A stretch of DNA of 64,000 bases from Ananas comosus (taxonomy: Eukaryota; Streptophyta; Magnoliopsida; Poales; Bromeliaceae), in assembly GCF_001540865.1 (NCBI RefSeq), contig NW_017893350.1, positions 1 to 64,000 of the forward strand. Direction: 5' to 3'. The notes under the pieces were generated by a model. The model saw nothing but the letters and a program-made list of their open reading frames with translations, ran no database searches and had not been told where the DNA came from. Below are positions 50,420 through 60,548 of the stretch, in pieces. Numbering within the stretch: the first letter of the stretch is position 1; each line of letters begins with the position of its first letter. Position numbers and translations under genes: made by a program.

Positions 50420-50923
50420 TATAGAACGCAGCGGAAGTATTAGTTCGTACATTTTTTGGAAGCGATTCGCGTTACAACTCGATGAGCCTGCATCGTCGAG
50501 ATTGATTCACGTGTCCTTTGATCGTCCTTGATTAAATTTTCTTACGTTCCAAATTCGCGATGGATCGAACTACAAACGAGCACGATCACAAATTCACCGT
50601 TCAAATCCCTCTTAGAATAATAGGTTGATGGAGGATGTGGTTTCTCTCTTTCGTTTTCTTATTCTCTTTTTTTTTTTTTCCGTTCTTGTACCTTTTGTTA
50701 TGTGGGATCGCCCGCATATTTATAAGGGATTCCAAAATCCTAATAACATTAGAGATAAGGCCAAATCGATTATTAATTATTATCCTAATATGACTAGGAT
50801 TTATCTCTAACTAGCTTTCAAATTTGAAAGTGAGATTAATTCTAATCCAATTAGATAACATAATATCCGTCGGATCGAACCCGTTTATGGACATACCCGA
50901 TTCGATTTAACCGAATGCCAACA
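50420..50923 (-). repeat. 5' LTR of the large copia element
   Basis: It pairs with 27866-28366. The first TG is changed to TA (TATAGAACGC versus TGTAGAACGC). It ends GAATGCCAACA, followed by the TTATA duplication. The 61-residue plus-strand reading here also occurs in the other LTR and is not a gene. Confidence 0.92.
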
Positions 50924-51660
50924 TTATATATTTATCATATTATATAATTTTAATATATTTAATTTATAAATATAAATTATAATAGTAATATATAGCCTAT
51001 TAATTATTATAAATTATAAATAAATAATATATAGAATACATAATAAAAAAAAGTATTTTTTCCTTTCAACCATTTAACTAAACAACTGTAATTAAAATTT
51101 AATTTTTTTCCTACAAATTTTTTTTTCTCAATTTTAGGTATAACCAAACAGCCCCTGAGATTAAATTTACAGGCTCGTGTTCGAAGGACCGCCCAAAAGC
51201 TGATTTCCTTCGTTAATCTCGTCGCGTGATTATCACGAGTACGCCCTCCACTCCACGTAGGTGGGTCCCAAGCCTGGACTCGAAGCCGAAGCACAAATCC
51301 AACCGGCCAGCGAATCACTAATTTAAAAAATCAGAACAGAACCGTGGGCTGGGCTGCGCCTGCGTGCTGTTTTCAAAATTCAAAAGCATTAAAATTATAT
51401 AAAATTAATAATAAAGAAAAGAACGGAAAAAGGGGCACGAGATCGCCGCCGCCCTGTTTCTCCCCGGCCCTTTATCGCCGATAACTCTTCCGCGCAAACG
51501 CCCGTGCGGGCCCCACATGCCCCCCCACTAGGACTGCGATATATCATATCATGTACAGACGTTACACGGAAGAGTTCCGCGCACTCTCCTCGGAGCTGGC
51601 GAAGGAGCTCGAGAGTAAAGAAAGGGAGGGGGAAGAAGCAGCGACGCACAGACGCACAGT

Positions 51661-51816
51661 ATGAGTATGCTCTCTTCGACGTCCTCGTCTGTGAGTTTCC
51701 TCCTCTTCTGTATCCTCGTTTTGCTCGTCGAGGGCTCTCTCGGAGGAGATCCCTACGCCTACTTCGAATGGGAGGTCTCCTACGTCTCCGCCTCTCCTCT
51801 CGGAGTTAAGCAGGAG
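51661..51816 (+). CDS. SKU5-similar (monocopper-oxidase-like) gene, first exon only
   Basis: An ATG at 51661 begins a classic secretory signal (VSFLLFCILVLLVEG, residues 11-25), followed by GGDPYAYFEWEVSYVSASPL and GVKQE. That matches the mature N-terminus of plant SKU5/SKS proteins: GPI-anchored or secreted relatives of multicopper oxidases that affect cell-wall growth. The likely donor is at 51817 (gag|gtttcg). The next exon, which should carry the ING-FPGP motif, is not visible in the following 12 kb. So this is either a truncated copy or a gene with a very long transposon-filled first intron. Upstream 51400-51660 is GC-rich with CT/GA-rich leader sequence, fitting a promoter and 5' UTR. 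Confidence 0.7.
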
Positions 51817-52129
51817 GTTTCGAATCCTGAATCCCCCCCACCACCCCCTTTTTTTTTTTCTTTTTTCCTTTTATCATATAATCAATCAACACGCATTTCC
51901 CAAGGTTCTCTTGTTTCCTTCCCGAAATCGCTCCATTTAATCTCGCTTCTTGTTTTAAGATTAGATTAGTCAAGCATTGCTTGATCAATGGATGTTAGGT
52001 TTGTATTATAAGCTCAGTGGAGTGAAGTCTCTCTTGAATATGAATGTTCAAACCACCGTTATGTCTGATAGCTTAAACTTTTGGGAACAAAGGTTGTTCT
52101 ACGTTCTTTTAACATGGTGTCAGCGACAT

Positions 52130-52265
52130 AAGGGTGACGGGAAATGGAAGGTCACCAAATGGTAGCAAGAGGCAAGAAAGAAAGCACCCTTTACATGATG
52201 CAAGCTAAGCTGCGCAAGGGGGAGGTGAATGCAGTTAAGGACGACTCTACTTAATTACGGCATAA
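52130..52265 (+). pseudogene. Small copia GAG-pre-integrase remnant
   Basis: A reading of MVARGKKESTLYMMQAKLRK, then GEVNAVKDDST, matches the segment before the HHCC zinc region in many plant copia elements. It is broken by a stop straight after. Confidence 0.65.
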
Positions 52266-53150
52266 GCTGCTGTGGAACTGGAGGTATTGTGGTGTGAAGC
52301 AGCACTTACTGTCCTCTAAAGTGCACGGGTTTCTGAGGAATTGGTCCTCCCGATACAGCAAGCTAGATAATTCGTGGATACGCAGGCACCCTCAAATCCT
52401 CTTGAACACCTTCTCCGGAAAATTTTTCAACACTCATAACATACTTTGCCACACATGTCAAGCGTAGCTTTTGAAATCATTTTGGTGGCTATAAACTTAT
52501 AATCTACCGGTGTTTTGCTTGTTTATTTGATTAGTGGCTTTTTTGATGAAGCTCCACAGCTCCTCTTTTATCTCTCAAGCTCGACTATCTTGGGTTTAAG
52601 TTGTGAAACAATGTTAAGACCTGAACAGATTGCAACCTGCTGTGGTGACACTGTTGCGAGCTGAGGGTTGCAACGAAGCTGAGTATTAGCCCGATCTGCT
52701 TGGATCTTCCCTGAGAATTGATGCTGCGATAGGGATTTGGAAGAGTTAGAGATTTGGGGAAGGATTGGGAGAGAATGGAGGAGATTGAGGGGGAGGGGAA
52801 GAGATCCGAGTTGAGGGAGGAGAGGAAATTGAGCAAGGATTGGAGTAGCAGAGTGAGAGTGGAGGAGGAAGACGATGGAGTTTGGGGAAAAATTTGTATT
52901 CGATTCACCTATGACTTTTACATTTTACATCTGATATCTATACTACTCTTTACGCCATCGATGGAATTGTAATTTGTACAACTTGTTAGACTAGATTGTA
53001 AAAAGAAGTAACAAAATGAATTTGGGCCTTGGCGCCTTAATCCCGAGAAGGTTATGAGCCTTCAGGTTAGGCCGATTGTTCCTTCTCTTCACTTTGGGTC
53101 CAACTCAAGCCCAATTTCCATCGTTGCTTGGGCCTGGGCCTTATGTGTTC
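52266..53150. other. No confident gene
   Basis: Around 52740-52880 the plus strand is GA-rich (gagattgagggggagg), giving a Ser/Leu-rich frame on the minus strand. It may be LTR or leader sequence of an old element. Confidence 0.35.
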
Positions 53151-53152
53151 TA

Positions 53153-54269
53153 TCATATTGGTAACAGGTTCTTGTCGGCGCCTTGGAAGTCGTCGATGGG
53201 TGCAGCGGTGAAGTTTGCGGTGCCTCTCCAAGGTCCTACCGCAATGGCCACACCCTTGGCCACGTCCGCAACAGGTTGCGCATCAGAGTTGACGGCCTTG
53301 ATCCTGCTAGCATCCTTCTCAAGGGGAAGGCCTATCCGTTTGGCCTCTACCTCGGCAACAAAGTTGTGAGTAGCTTCCGTGTCCACCAATGCTCGTGTGG
53401 CCCTGCTGTTAAGGGTCACATCGATGTATAGAAGCTCCTTGTTGAGGGGCTTGCTGCTGCTTGCTAGCCCCTGAACTGCTTTGACGAGCCTGAGCGCGCC
53501 CATCTTCGTCGGTTCTGCATTGCCCTCAGCCTGCTCAGTCTGGACTACATTTACCTGCTTCTTCTTTAGGCAGTCCCTCGCCCAATAGTTCTCGTCGCAG
53601 ATGTAGCACGTCAATTTCTTCGGCGGCGGCACAGGACCCCTCTCGCGGCCCCTGCGTTTCTTCTGGTCGTGACGGTCTTCTCCACCTTTAGCCTTGCTCG
53701 CTTTGGGCGCCTTGCTGCGAGTTGAATCCGCCCGCTTGTACTTGGGCAGTTTTTTTGCCAAGGCAATTGCGGAGGCCACGTCCTTGATGTCGCGCCCCAC
53801 AAACTCCTTGTTCGCCCAAGGTTGGAGCTCGTCGAGGAATAAGAATAAGCGATCTTCCTCCGCCATATTGGTGATGGACATCATCAACTTGGAGTATTTC
53901 TTGACATACTCCTTGAGCGTCCCGGTGTGTTTGAGCCGTCGAAGTTGCTTCCTCGCAAGATGCTCGACGTGCTCGGGGTAGAACTGTGCCTTGAGCTCAC
54001 GCATACGCATTGGCCCTTCTCGGCCTCTACAGAACGCCGACGCCACCACAGCATCGTGTCGTCAGCTAGGTACATGGACGCAGCCGAGACTTTCTCCTCC
54101 TCGTCGTCCAGCCGCAACGCCTTGAATTAGCGCTCCATGTGCTACAGAAAATTGTCGATCTCCTCATCGCGGGTACTCCTAAAGTTTTGAGGCTCAGGGA
54201 CACGTACCTTCGAAGGGACTCTCTTTGGGGTTCATGGCCACGCGCCACCGCCTTTTCAAGGATCGTCAC
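53153..54269 (-). pseudogene. Ty3/gypsy gag (C-terminal half) and protease start
   Basis: In sense order: a retrotransposon-gag piece ASMYLADDTMLWWRRR (about 54050) in one frame, a frameshift near 54020, then a 298-residue frame (54049-53153) with FYPEHVEHLARKQLRRL, LKEYVKKYSKLMMSI and FVGRDIKDVASAIALAKKL. A zinc knuckle follows as CYICDENYWARDC, where the usual His of CX2CX3HX4C is Tyr. The protease motif reads ALVDTEATHNFV instead of VDSGAT. Sequence homology stops near 53160, so RT and integrase are missing. The N-terminal half lies beyond solo LTR G. Confidence 0.9.
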
Positions 54270-56428
54270 TGTAAGGTAATAAATCCTTGACGCGTAAAAT
54301 CGAACTTCGGTCGAAATTGACCAAAGGTGGGTTTTGGACGCTTCGGAAAGGTCCGAATGTGTCGAAATGGCTTCTAAGGGTATTGAAGGGCCTTGGAGAG
54401 CTTTGGAGAAAATTCCCAGAAATTTTCGAAGTTAGAAAGCTCTCGGGGTCCGGACCTTGTGCAGGGTCCGGACCCCGTAGCCGAAAACAGCCAGTTCAGG
54501 CAGCTTGTGTTGTAGAGGGTGTTGGGTGCAATTGTGCTCATAAAGGGTTATATGAGTGGGGTCTTCATTCTCCTCCCTCATTTCCCTCACTTGACCCAAC
54601 ATAAGAGAAAAAGTGTCTCTCTCTTTCTCTCTCTCTAAGCTTCTCTATCTCTTCTAGGGTTGGTGCTAAGAGGAGGAGAATAGTGAAGGGGGGTGGTTGG
54701 AGGTGGAGCTTCTTCCTCTTCTTCTTCCTTAGCTCAAGAAGGAAGTTTGTTTGAGGTAAGCTCCATGTGCTCTAATGGTGAATGGTTAGAGATTGGTCTA
54801 AATCCTTTAGAAATGAGGTGAATGGAAACCCTAGGTGATGTTATGCTAGACTATTGCCTAAATCCATGGTTGTTATGTGTACTTTTGCAATAATGGATTC
54901 TAGGGTTTCGAAAAAGGGCTTTTGATCATAGATGGGTTTGATCTAAATTGAGCCTATGTAACTCTAATTGAAGGTAAAATCGACATTGTAGGCAACTCGA
55001 ATTGAAGTTCCTATGAGCGTGCGACAAATCGTTGAGGAAAAGTACGATTTTCGGTTCGTTTGCGTGGAGTCGAGTCGAAACGTCGTCCATAAATTGCGAG
55101 ACTAGGATTCTAGCATCGCGGCATCACCAGAAGGTGGGGGGTGCTATCCGAAGCAGTCGAACTTCTTTCTATGTCTATGTTGTATTGTTGAGCATACATT
55201 TCATATGTTGATATTATGTATTATAGGATATGTTGGATAGTTGTATTTCAATTCCTTGCATGCCTCCATTGTAGAAGTAGAAATGTGAGTTGAACACATG
55301 ATCTAGTGGATGCATGAGGATTGGGTCTTGACATGGAATCCTATAGTGCTAGGAACAATGATGAACTTGAATCAGAAAATGACATAGAAGAGTGGCATTT
55401 GGAACTAGTGTAGTAGTGACACTATGACATGAACATAGGGATAGGCGATTTCTCGAGTTGTTGATATGTGGCATGTGAAACTAGTGTAGTAGAGACACTT
55501 GTGACATGAATACTGGGATTGGTGGATTTTTCCGAGTTTGCTATTAACCCTAGTTGGCAGAGTATCCTCGAGTTGAGAGGATCGGATCATACTCACTTAG
55601 TCTGTTCTAGCTTGGCGGTGGTCGCTCCATCCAAGCAGTGAGTTCCGGAGTTGTCACACGATGGGTTAACGTAATTATCCAGCAGACGGTCTCGGGTGTG
55701 CGTAGCACAGAGTCTTCTCACCTATGGGATTTAGTTGTGAGTTGGGGCGTAACCTTCGGGTTAGCCAAGATGATTGGGTGACAAGCATATGTAGATACTT
55801 CATTCATATCATGTTGATTAAGACATAGTAGTATGATAGTTGATTTTATTGCTATGTAGATACTTTATTCATATCATGTTGATTGAGGCATAGTAGTATG
55901 ATAGTAGATTTCATTATTATGTTAGCAGATTTCATTATCCTGTTTATATCCCTACTTATGCCTGCTTAGACAAGATCGGCGGAGTCGGCGGCCGAACCCA
56001 CTGGGAACTATTATTAGTTCTCATCCCACTTTGTTGTAGGGCTAGCTCGAGTGGACCAGCAGATGATCGCGATAAGGGCATAGCGCCCTAGTTAGTTGCC
56101 TCCTTTTGCATTAGAGTACCATGTGTATGTGAGAGATATGATGTATATTGAGTGAGGTTACTTTTGGAGAGTTGTATATGTAGTATGAGAAGAACATGTA
56201 AACCAAATGATGTAAATGGTTGAATGTGAATGTAATAGCTAGTTTCTCTCTTGCTCTCGCTTGTATCATCAGTACTCGCATTGTTCATGTATGTTGTTTA
56301 TGTTTACCTGGGCAACTAAATGTACATGATTGATGTTGTTGAGCCTTGAGCGGACAGGGAAGGTTCTGTCTGTTTGGCGTCTGTTGGACGTACCCAAACC
56401 AACCAAATTGGCGGTTGCGGGGCGTGAC
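54270..56428 (+). mobile_element. Solo LTR G inserted in gypsy gag (TSD GTCAC)
   Basis: It starts TGTAAGG at 54270 and ends GGGGCGTGACA at 56428, flanked by perfect GTCAC (54265-54269 and 56429-56433). In sense: GGTCCGGACC palindromes (54440-54480), a CT-rich tract (about 54610), GAGGTAAGCTCC (about 54750), GGTGGGGGGTGCTATCCGAA (about 55133) and the hairpin core (about 55975-56035). Confidence 0.92.
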
Positions 56429-56433
56429 AGTCA

Positions 56434-56800
56434 CTCTCGTCTTGAGGTCCTCGACCTCGGCGACTCGAGCAATGAGCTCCTCAATCAGGTTCTTTCGCTC
56501 CTCGTCACGACGAGTTATGTTGCCTTGGAGCTTTTCAAGTTCACTTTAAAAGGTCGCCATGGCAGTAGCGACACTTTTCTCCATGCTGCGGACATCTTCG
56601 TTAAAAGAGTTAAAGGAATCAGCCATTTCGGTGTACTTTTCACCCATTTTCGATATTATGTCCTCCAACAGCGCAAGGCGGTCCTCCAACGGCGCAGAAT
56701 CCCTCGTGATTGGCCGAGAGTCTTTGCTCTTTCCCCGCTTGGAGGGCTGCTTTGGAGGGTCAACCCCAACGTCGACAACTCTCGCATCGGATGATGACAT
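56434..56800 (-). pseudogene. Ty3/gypsy gag N-terminal part
   Basis: The ATG at 56800 lies 18 bp from the primer-binding site. The reading includes SAPLEDRLALLEDIISKMG and MADSFNSFNEDVRSMEKSV, a likely coiled coil usual at the start of plant gypsy gag. A stop near 56546 ends it. Further gag sequence runs to the insertion of solo LTR G. Confidence 0.8.
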
Positions 56801-56817
56801 GGTTCCTTGCTCGAACT

Positions 56818-56830
56818 GGCTCTGATACCA
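56818..56830 (-). other. tRNA-Met primer-binding site of the gypsy element
   Basis: The minus strand reads TGGTATCAGAGCC, two bases inside the LTR end at 56833. Confidence 0.9.
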
Positions 56831-56832
56831 AC

Positions 56833-57318
56833 TGTCGGGGACTAAGCGTTTTCATTCGCAAAGCCCGTACAGCGCCCACCTTTCTTTGCAGAGATGGACA
56901 GGCCTTTGTCCCTGTTGCTAGCCCGGACTTTCGCGTCCTACGACTAAATATGCAAAGAGGAAGAAACAAGAGAAAGAGACAGAGGTTCTCTCAAAAAGCT
57001 AAGTACTACACTACTTAGAAAAAGAGATTACAGCACACAAAAACTCTCTCTTGTGTGCTTTGGCCTTAGCCAACCCCACTATTTATAGGCTTCTAGGTAC
57101 ATTGAATCTAGCCACTCAACACACCCACTAATACATAATGAGCCCTCATAATAGCCAAAAGCCTAAAAGTCACTCCATAACTCATGGCAGTTTTGCAACC
57201 CTTGAGTTTCCCATAGCGGGTTGGGTTTGGGTCTCTTTAACAACCCGATTCAACCCGTTTTCGCTAGCAGAGTTGGGCCAGGACCGGGCTGCCACAGAAT
57301 TATTCTAAGTCCCTGACA
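56833..57318 (-). repeat. 5' LTR of the interrupted gypsy element
   Basis: This 486-bp LTR has extended inverted ends TGTCGGGGACT and AGTCCCTGACA. The AT-rich tatttatagg near 57080 could be a TATA region on neither proven strand. The next bases (ccgcc) would be the duplication, but the partner LTR is absent in the window. Confidence 0.85.
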
Positions 57319-58233
57319 CCGCCTACCTTTCCAGTCCAGACCTCATTAGAGATCGTCCAAGCGATACATGTGAAGGGGGTCAAGAACAGCTCGAAGGGCT
57401 TGTGGCTCGCACTAGGTGTTTAGAAGCCGATAGGGATATGTGTTGCTCGATAGAGCGTGTCGTGTGAGATGACGATGTCGGGTGTTGCTTGGGGACGATC
57501 CGTGTCCGGACATTGTGTGGACTGTGGAGCCTGGGGCCGTATGGATAGGTCCAGTCGGCTGTGTGTAACAGCGGCCCGAGACCTGAGGGTGGGGCAAAGA
57601 CTTATGGTCGGGGCGATAGCCCGAGCTATGACCCGAGAATGTGGAATGCCACGTGTGAGGCCATATGATCGGTAATACACTGAGGGTGTAGATGTGACCC
57701 AACCCGAGGACTTGTAGTGGTTTGGGGTCTTGGTTGCTCATGGTTGGACTTGTGTGTAAAGTCTCAGGTGAAGATTTCGCCAAGTGATAATTGGGTCTAT
57801 GCTTGCGAGTGAGAGACGTTGCGTGATGTTGAGATGGATTTAGGAAGTTGGCCTACGTGAGAATTTTGGTCTATAAACCATCCGTGACAAACCGAGATAT
57901 GCGGTTTAGCTGATGGCTCTTGTAGTATAAGAGAGCATTGGTTGTGGATAGAAGGACTGAGGGTTGTGAACATAGGAGCGAAGGCTCGGTCGTACCTCTC
58001 GCCTTGTTGGTGAAGTCACCAGTCGCCGAATCCGGCATTATTGATGAGATGGAGTCGGACTCATGAGCGGAGTGTTTGTGTGGACTCGTCGCGAGAACGA
58101 TGTAGTTTTAACCCGTGGCAGATTAAAGCAAAGTGAAGTGCTCTTTATGAGACTTTGGAATAATGAAAGCCACGTGGAGTTGAGGTATAAATCTAAGTTT
58201 TCGCGGACGAAACTATTTTTATTGTGGGGAGAA
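57319..58233 (+). mobile_element. 3' internal end of chromovirus-type gypsy D with chromodomain remnant
   Basis: The plus-strand reading at 58063-58233 includes VLFMRLWNNESHVELRYKSK, which resembles the C-terminal chromodomain of Tekay/Del-type chromoviruses (usually LW-N-S-EEATWE). It is followed by FSRTK and a purine-rich strip gtggggagaa right before LTR D. Upstream parts (57319-58060) are too decayed to assign. Confidence 0.6.
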
Positions 58234-60548
58234 TGTAGTGTACTGAATTTCTATACACTTCCCAAAACATTGGCTAAATTGGGCAAAGTTTGTGGATTAA
58301 GTGGAAAATGGTGTTTTCACATGGGGTTATGTTGCAATTGTGTTGGGGCTTATGGATAAGCTCTAACCCACTTTCCTCCTCATTTCTCGCCCACTCACAT
58401 AAGAGACAAAAAAAGTCATATAAGAAGCAAAAACACATTTCTCTTCCACTAGCATAAGAGAAAGGTCTCTCACTCTTTCTAAACCCTCTTCTCTCATTCT
58501 CTAACTTTTTCACTTCTTTCTTTAGAGCTCTCTCCAAGGAGTGAAGTTTGGAGGAGATTGAGCTTGCTTAGGGGTGAAGCAACCTCTTGTGCAAGAAAGT
58601 ATGTGGAGAGCAAGGAGTCAAAGGTGAGGTTTTGAGATTTAAGATGGGGTTTTATGTAAATCCTTCAAAAATGAGATATTTGGAACACCTACATAATTCT
58701 AACCAAGATATTGTATGAACCACAAGGATTTTGGGGTTATTTTGAGAAAAATTGGTTTTAAGGGCTTCGAAAAGGTGCTTTCGGATTTGTAGGGTTTTGA
58801 TCTAAATTGATCTAGCAATTCCTTAATTGTAGGTTGTAGAAGAATGCCTAGTAGCTTCGAGTCGAAGAGTAGCAACGTTTCGGTGGTCGATTGAGGAAAT
58901 CAAGCCGAAATTGAGGGATTTCTTTTGTTTGCGCCGAAAAGTGCCGAATCGACGTCGGAAATCGAATTGCTTGGAAATCCTAGCAATTGGTAGTTAGCGA
59001 AGGTGGGTGGTGCTCTCCGAAATGGTTGGATTTCTTCCTATATCTAATTCTCTTTGTTGAACATATATATGTATTGATTATGTATGGTAGGGTTCAAGTA
59101 TTTTCTTATCATAGAAACTTGCATGCCTCTTATGATGTAAATTTGAATAATTGTGGTGATAACTTGAAACTTAGAATGCATGAATTTAGAGACATATGAA
59201 CCCTAGTGACATGTTGAACTAGTAGAGGAAAACTAGTGGATTGGACATAGAAAATAAATGATGGACATTGAAACAAGTGAGATACTAGATGTTATTGCAT
59301 GAATGTGTGGACATAGTCCATGAAGCATTGCATAGTTGCTTGTGTCCACATAGTGTGGTGTTTGTATATCCGATTGATGCACGCGACATGAGTTAAGTAA
59401 ATTCTCGAGTATATGTGGAAAATATTGGGTCGGTGCATATGTAGCGTGATATCTAGTGCTATGATGTTGTTGAACATGCGAAAGATTGAAATAGATTTTC
59501 ATGACATTTGTTGTTCCCACCGGTAGGTGGTAGGTCCACGGTAGGCGGACGGGATTATACTCACATGCACATAGTCTGTACTGGGCTTGTGGAGATCACG
59601 ACATCCAAGCCGTGAGCTACGGAGTGTCACACGAAGCGGGAGAGGATCACGACGGTGCCTCCCGGCAGACGACCAAGATGGCGGCTTGAGAGTGAAAGAC
59701 CTCCTCTCTACTTGGCGATGTGAGTTGTGGCTTGACTTATGGGTGAGCTGTTATGATTGGGTCAGAGAGGAAAGAAACATGTTGATTGACCATATTGTAT
59801 CTTATTGCATTTTATGTAGAGAGTGAGCATAGTGAAATCGCATGTTGTCAATCATGATATTTTTGTGAGTTGGGCTTGGTCTTGTGAGAAGCCCCGATTT
59901 GGTTAAGAATGAATTGGGTCAAGAGTGTGTAATGGACACCGTTGAACATATTGGACCATGACATTCAGTCCTTATTGTAAGACATAGTAGTGGTCATTGT
60001 TGCATGTTGTATGTTTTGTAGTGGTAGACTACGTATTCAGTTGCTTATATATCGTATTGCTATCTCCTTTCGTATTACCATGCCTTATTGGACCTAGTAG
60101 GAAAGTCAGCGAGGTCGATGGTCGAACCTACTGGGAACTTCTTTTAGTTCTCAACCCCTGTTGTTTTAGAGCCACCATTAGCGGAGCAGCACCGTATCGA
60201 GACGTGGGCGTCGCGTCGTAGATAGTAGGGTCACCAAGTGTAGGTCACCTATGTACAGCGATAAAAGATTGTAAATGTATGTTGTAAATGATGTATCTTG
60301 TAAGGAAAGAACGAAATTGTAAATTGATGGGAGAATGTTAAAATGTGAATGATGGAATGTTGTAATAGTTAGTGTGAATTCTGCTCTTGTGATATGCCCT
60401 CGTGCAGAACTATATGATGTTGTTTTTCCTGGGTGAAAATCATTGTACCTGTTTTGTTTACGCCTTGGGCGGACAGGAGAAACTCTGTCCGTTCGGCGAT
60501 CTGTGCGTGTGCCCGAACCGACCAAAGTGACGGTGCCGGAGTGTGACA
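58234..60548 (+). repeat. LTR D: 3' LTR of chromovirus D
   Basis: It begins TGTAGTGTACTG after a polypurine-like strip and ends GGAGTGTGACA at 60548. It has the CT-rich tract (about 58480-58530) and the core (about 60095-60165), but no clear ACCGGT-type palindromes near its start. No primer-binding site follows. Confidence 0.8.

Larger units (their letters stand above)
27866..50923 (-). mobile_element. Ty1/copia element with both LTRs and perfect TSD TTATA, 23 kb with nested insertions
   Basis: The LTRs are at 27866-28366 (3') and 50420-50923 (5'). TTATA flanks both ends (27861-27865 and 50924-50928). In sense (minus) order: 5' LTR, primer-binding site, GC-rich leader, gag, zinc knuckle, protease, integrase, RT, RNase H, polypurine tract, 3' LTR. 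The element is interrupted by an LTR-like insertion H2 (from 28575) and an 11.7-kb CACTA (35295-46966). It is defective: there are stops in the zinc knuckle, between integrase and RT, and before the last RNase H part, plus a gag frameshift and a changed protease motif. Confidence 0.95.
26690..51160. mobile_element. Possible AT-rich DNA transposon split by the copia element
   Basis: The left flank starts AAGGGTGCGTTTGTTT (about 26690), and the right flank ends AACCAAACAGCCCCTGAG (about 51141-51158). These resemble the inverted ends of common plant DNA transposons. The AT-rich flanks share a similar block (about 27685-27830 and 50950-51090). No duplication was found, so this is tentative. Confidence 0.3.

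Noticed and set aside
28071..50810. Pair of near-identical 60-residue readings (28071 and 50625)
   Set aside because: Both lie within the two copia LTRs and are just repeat sequence.
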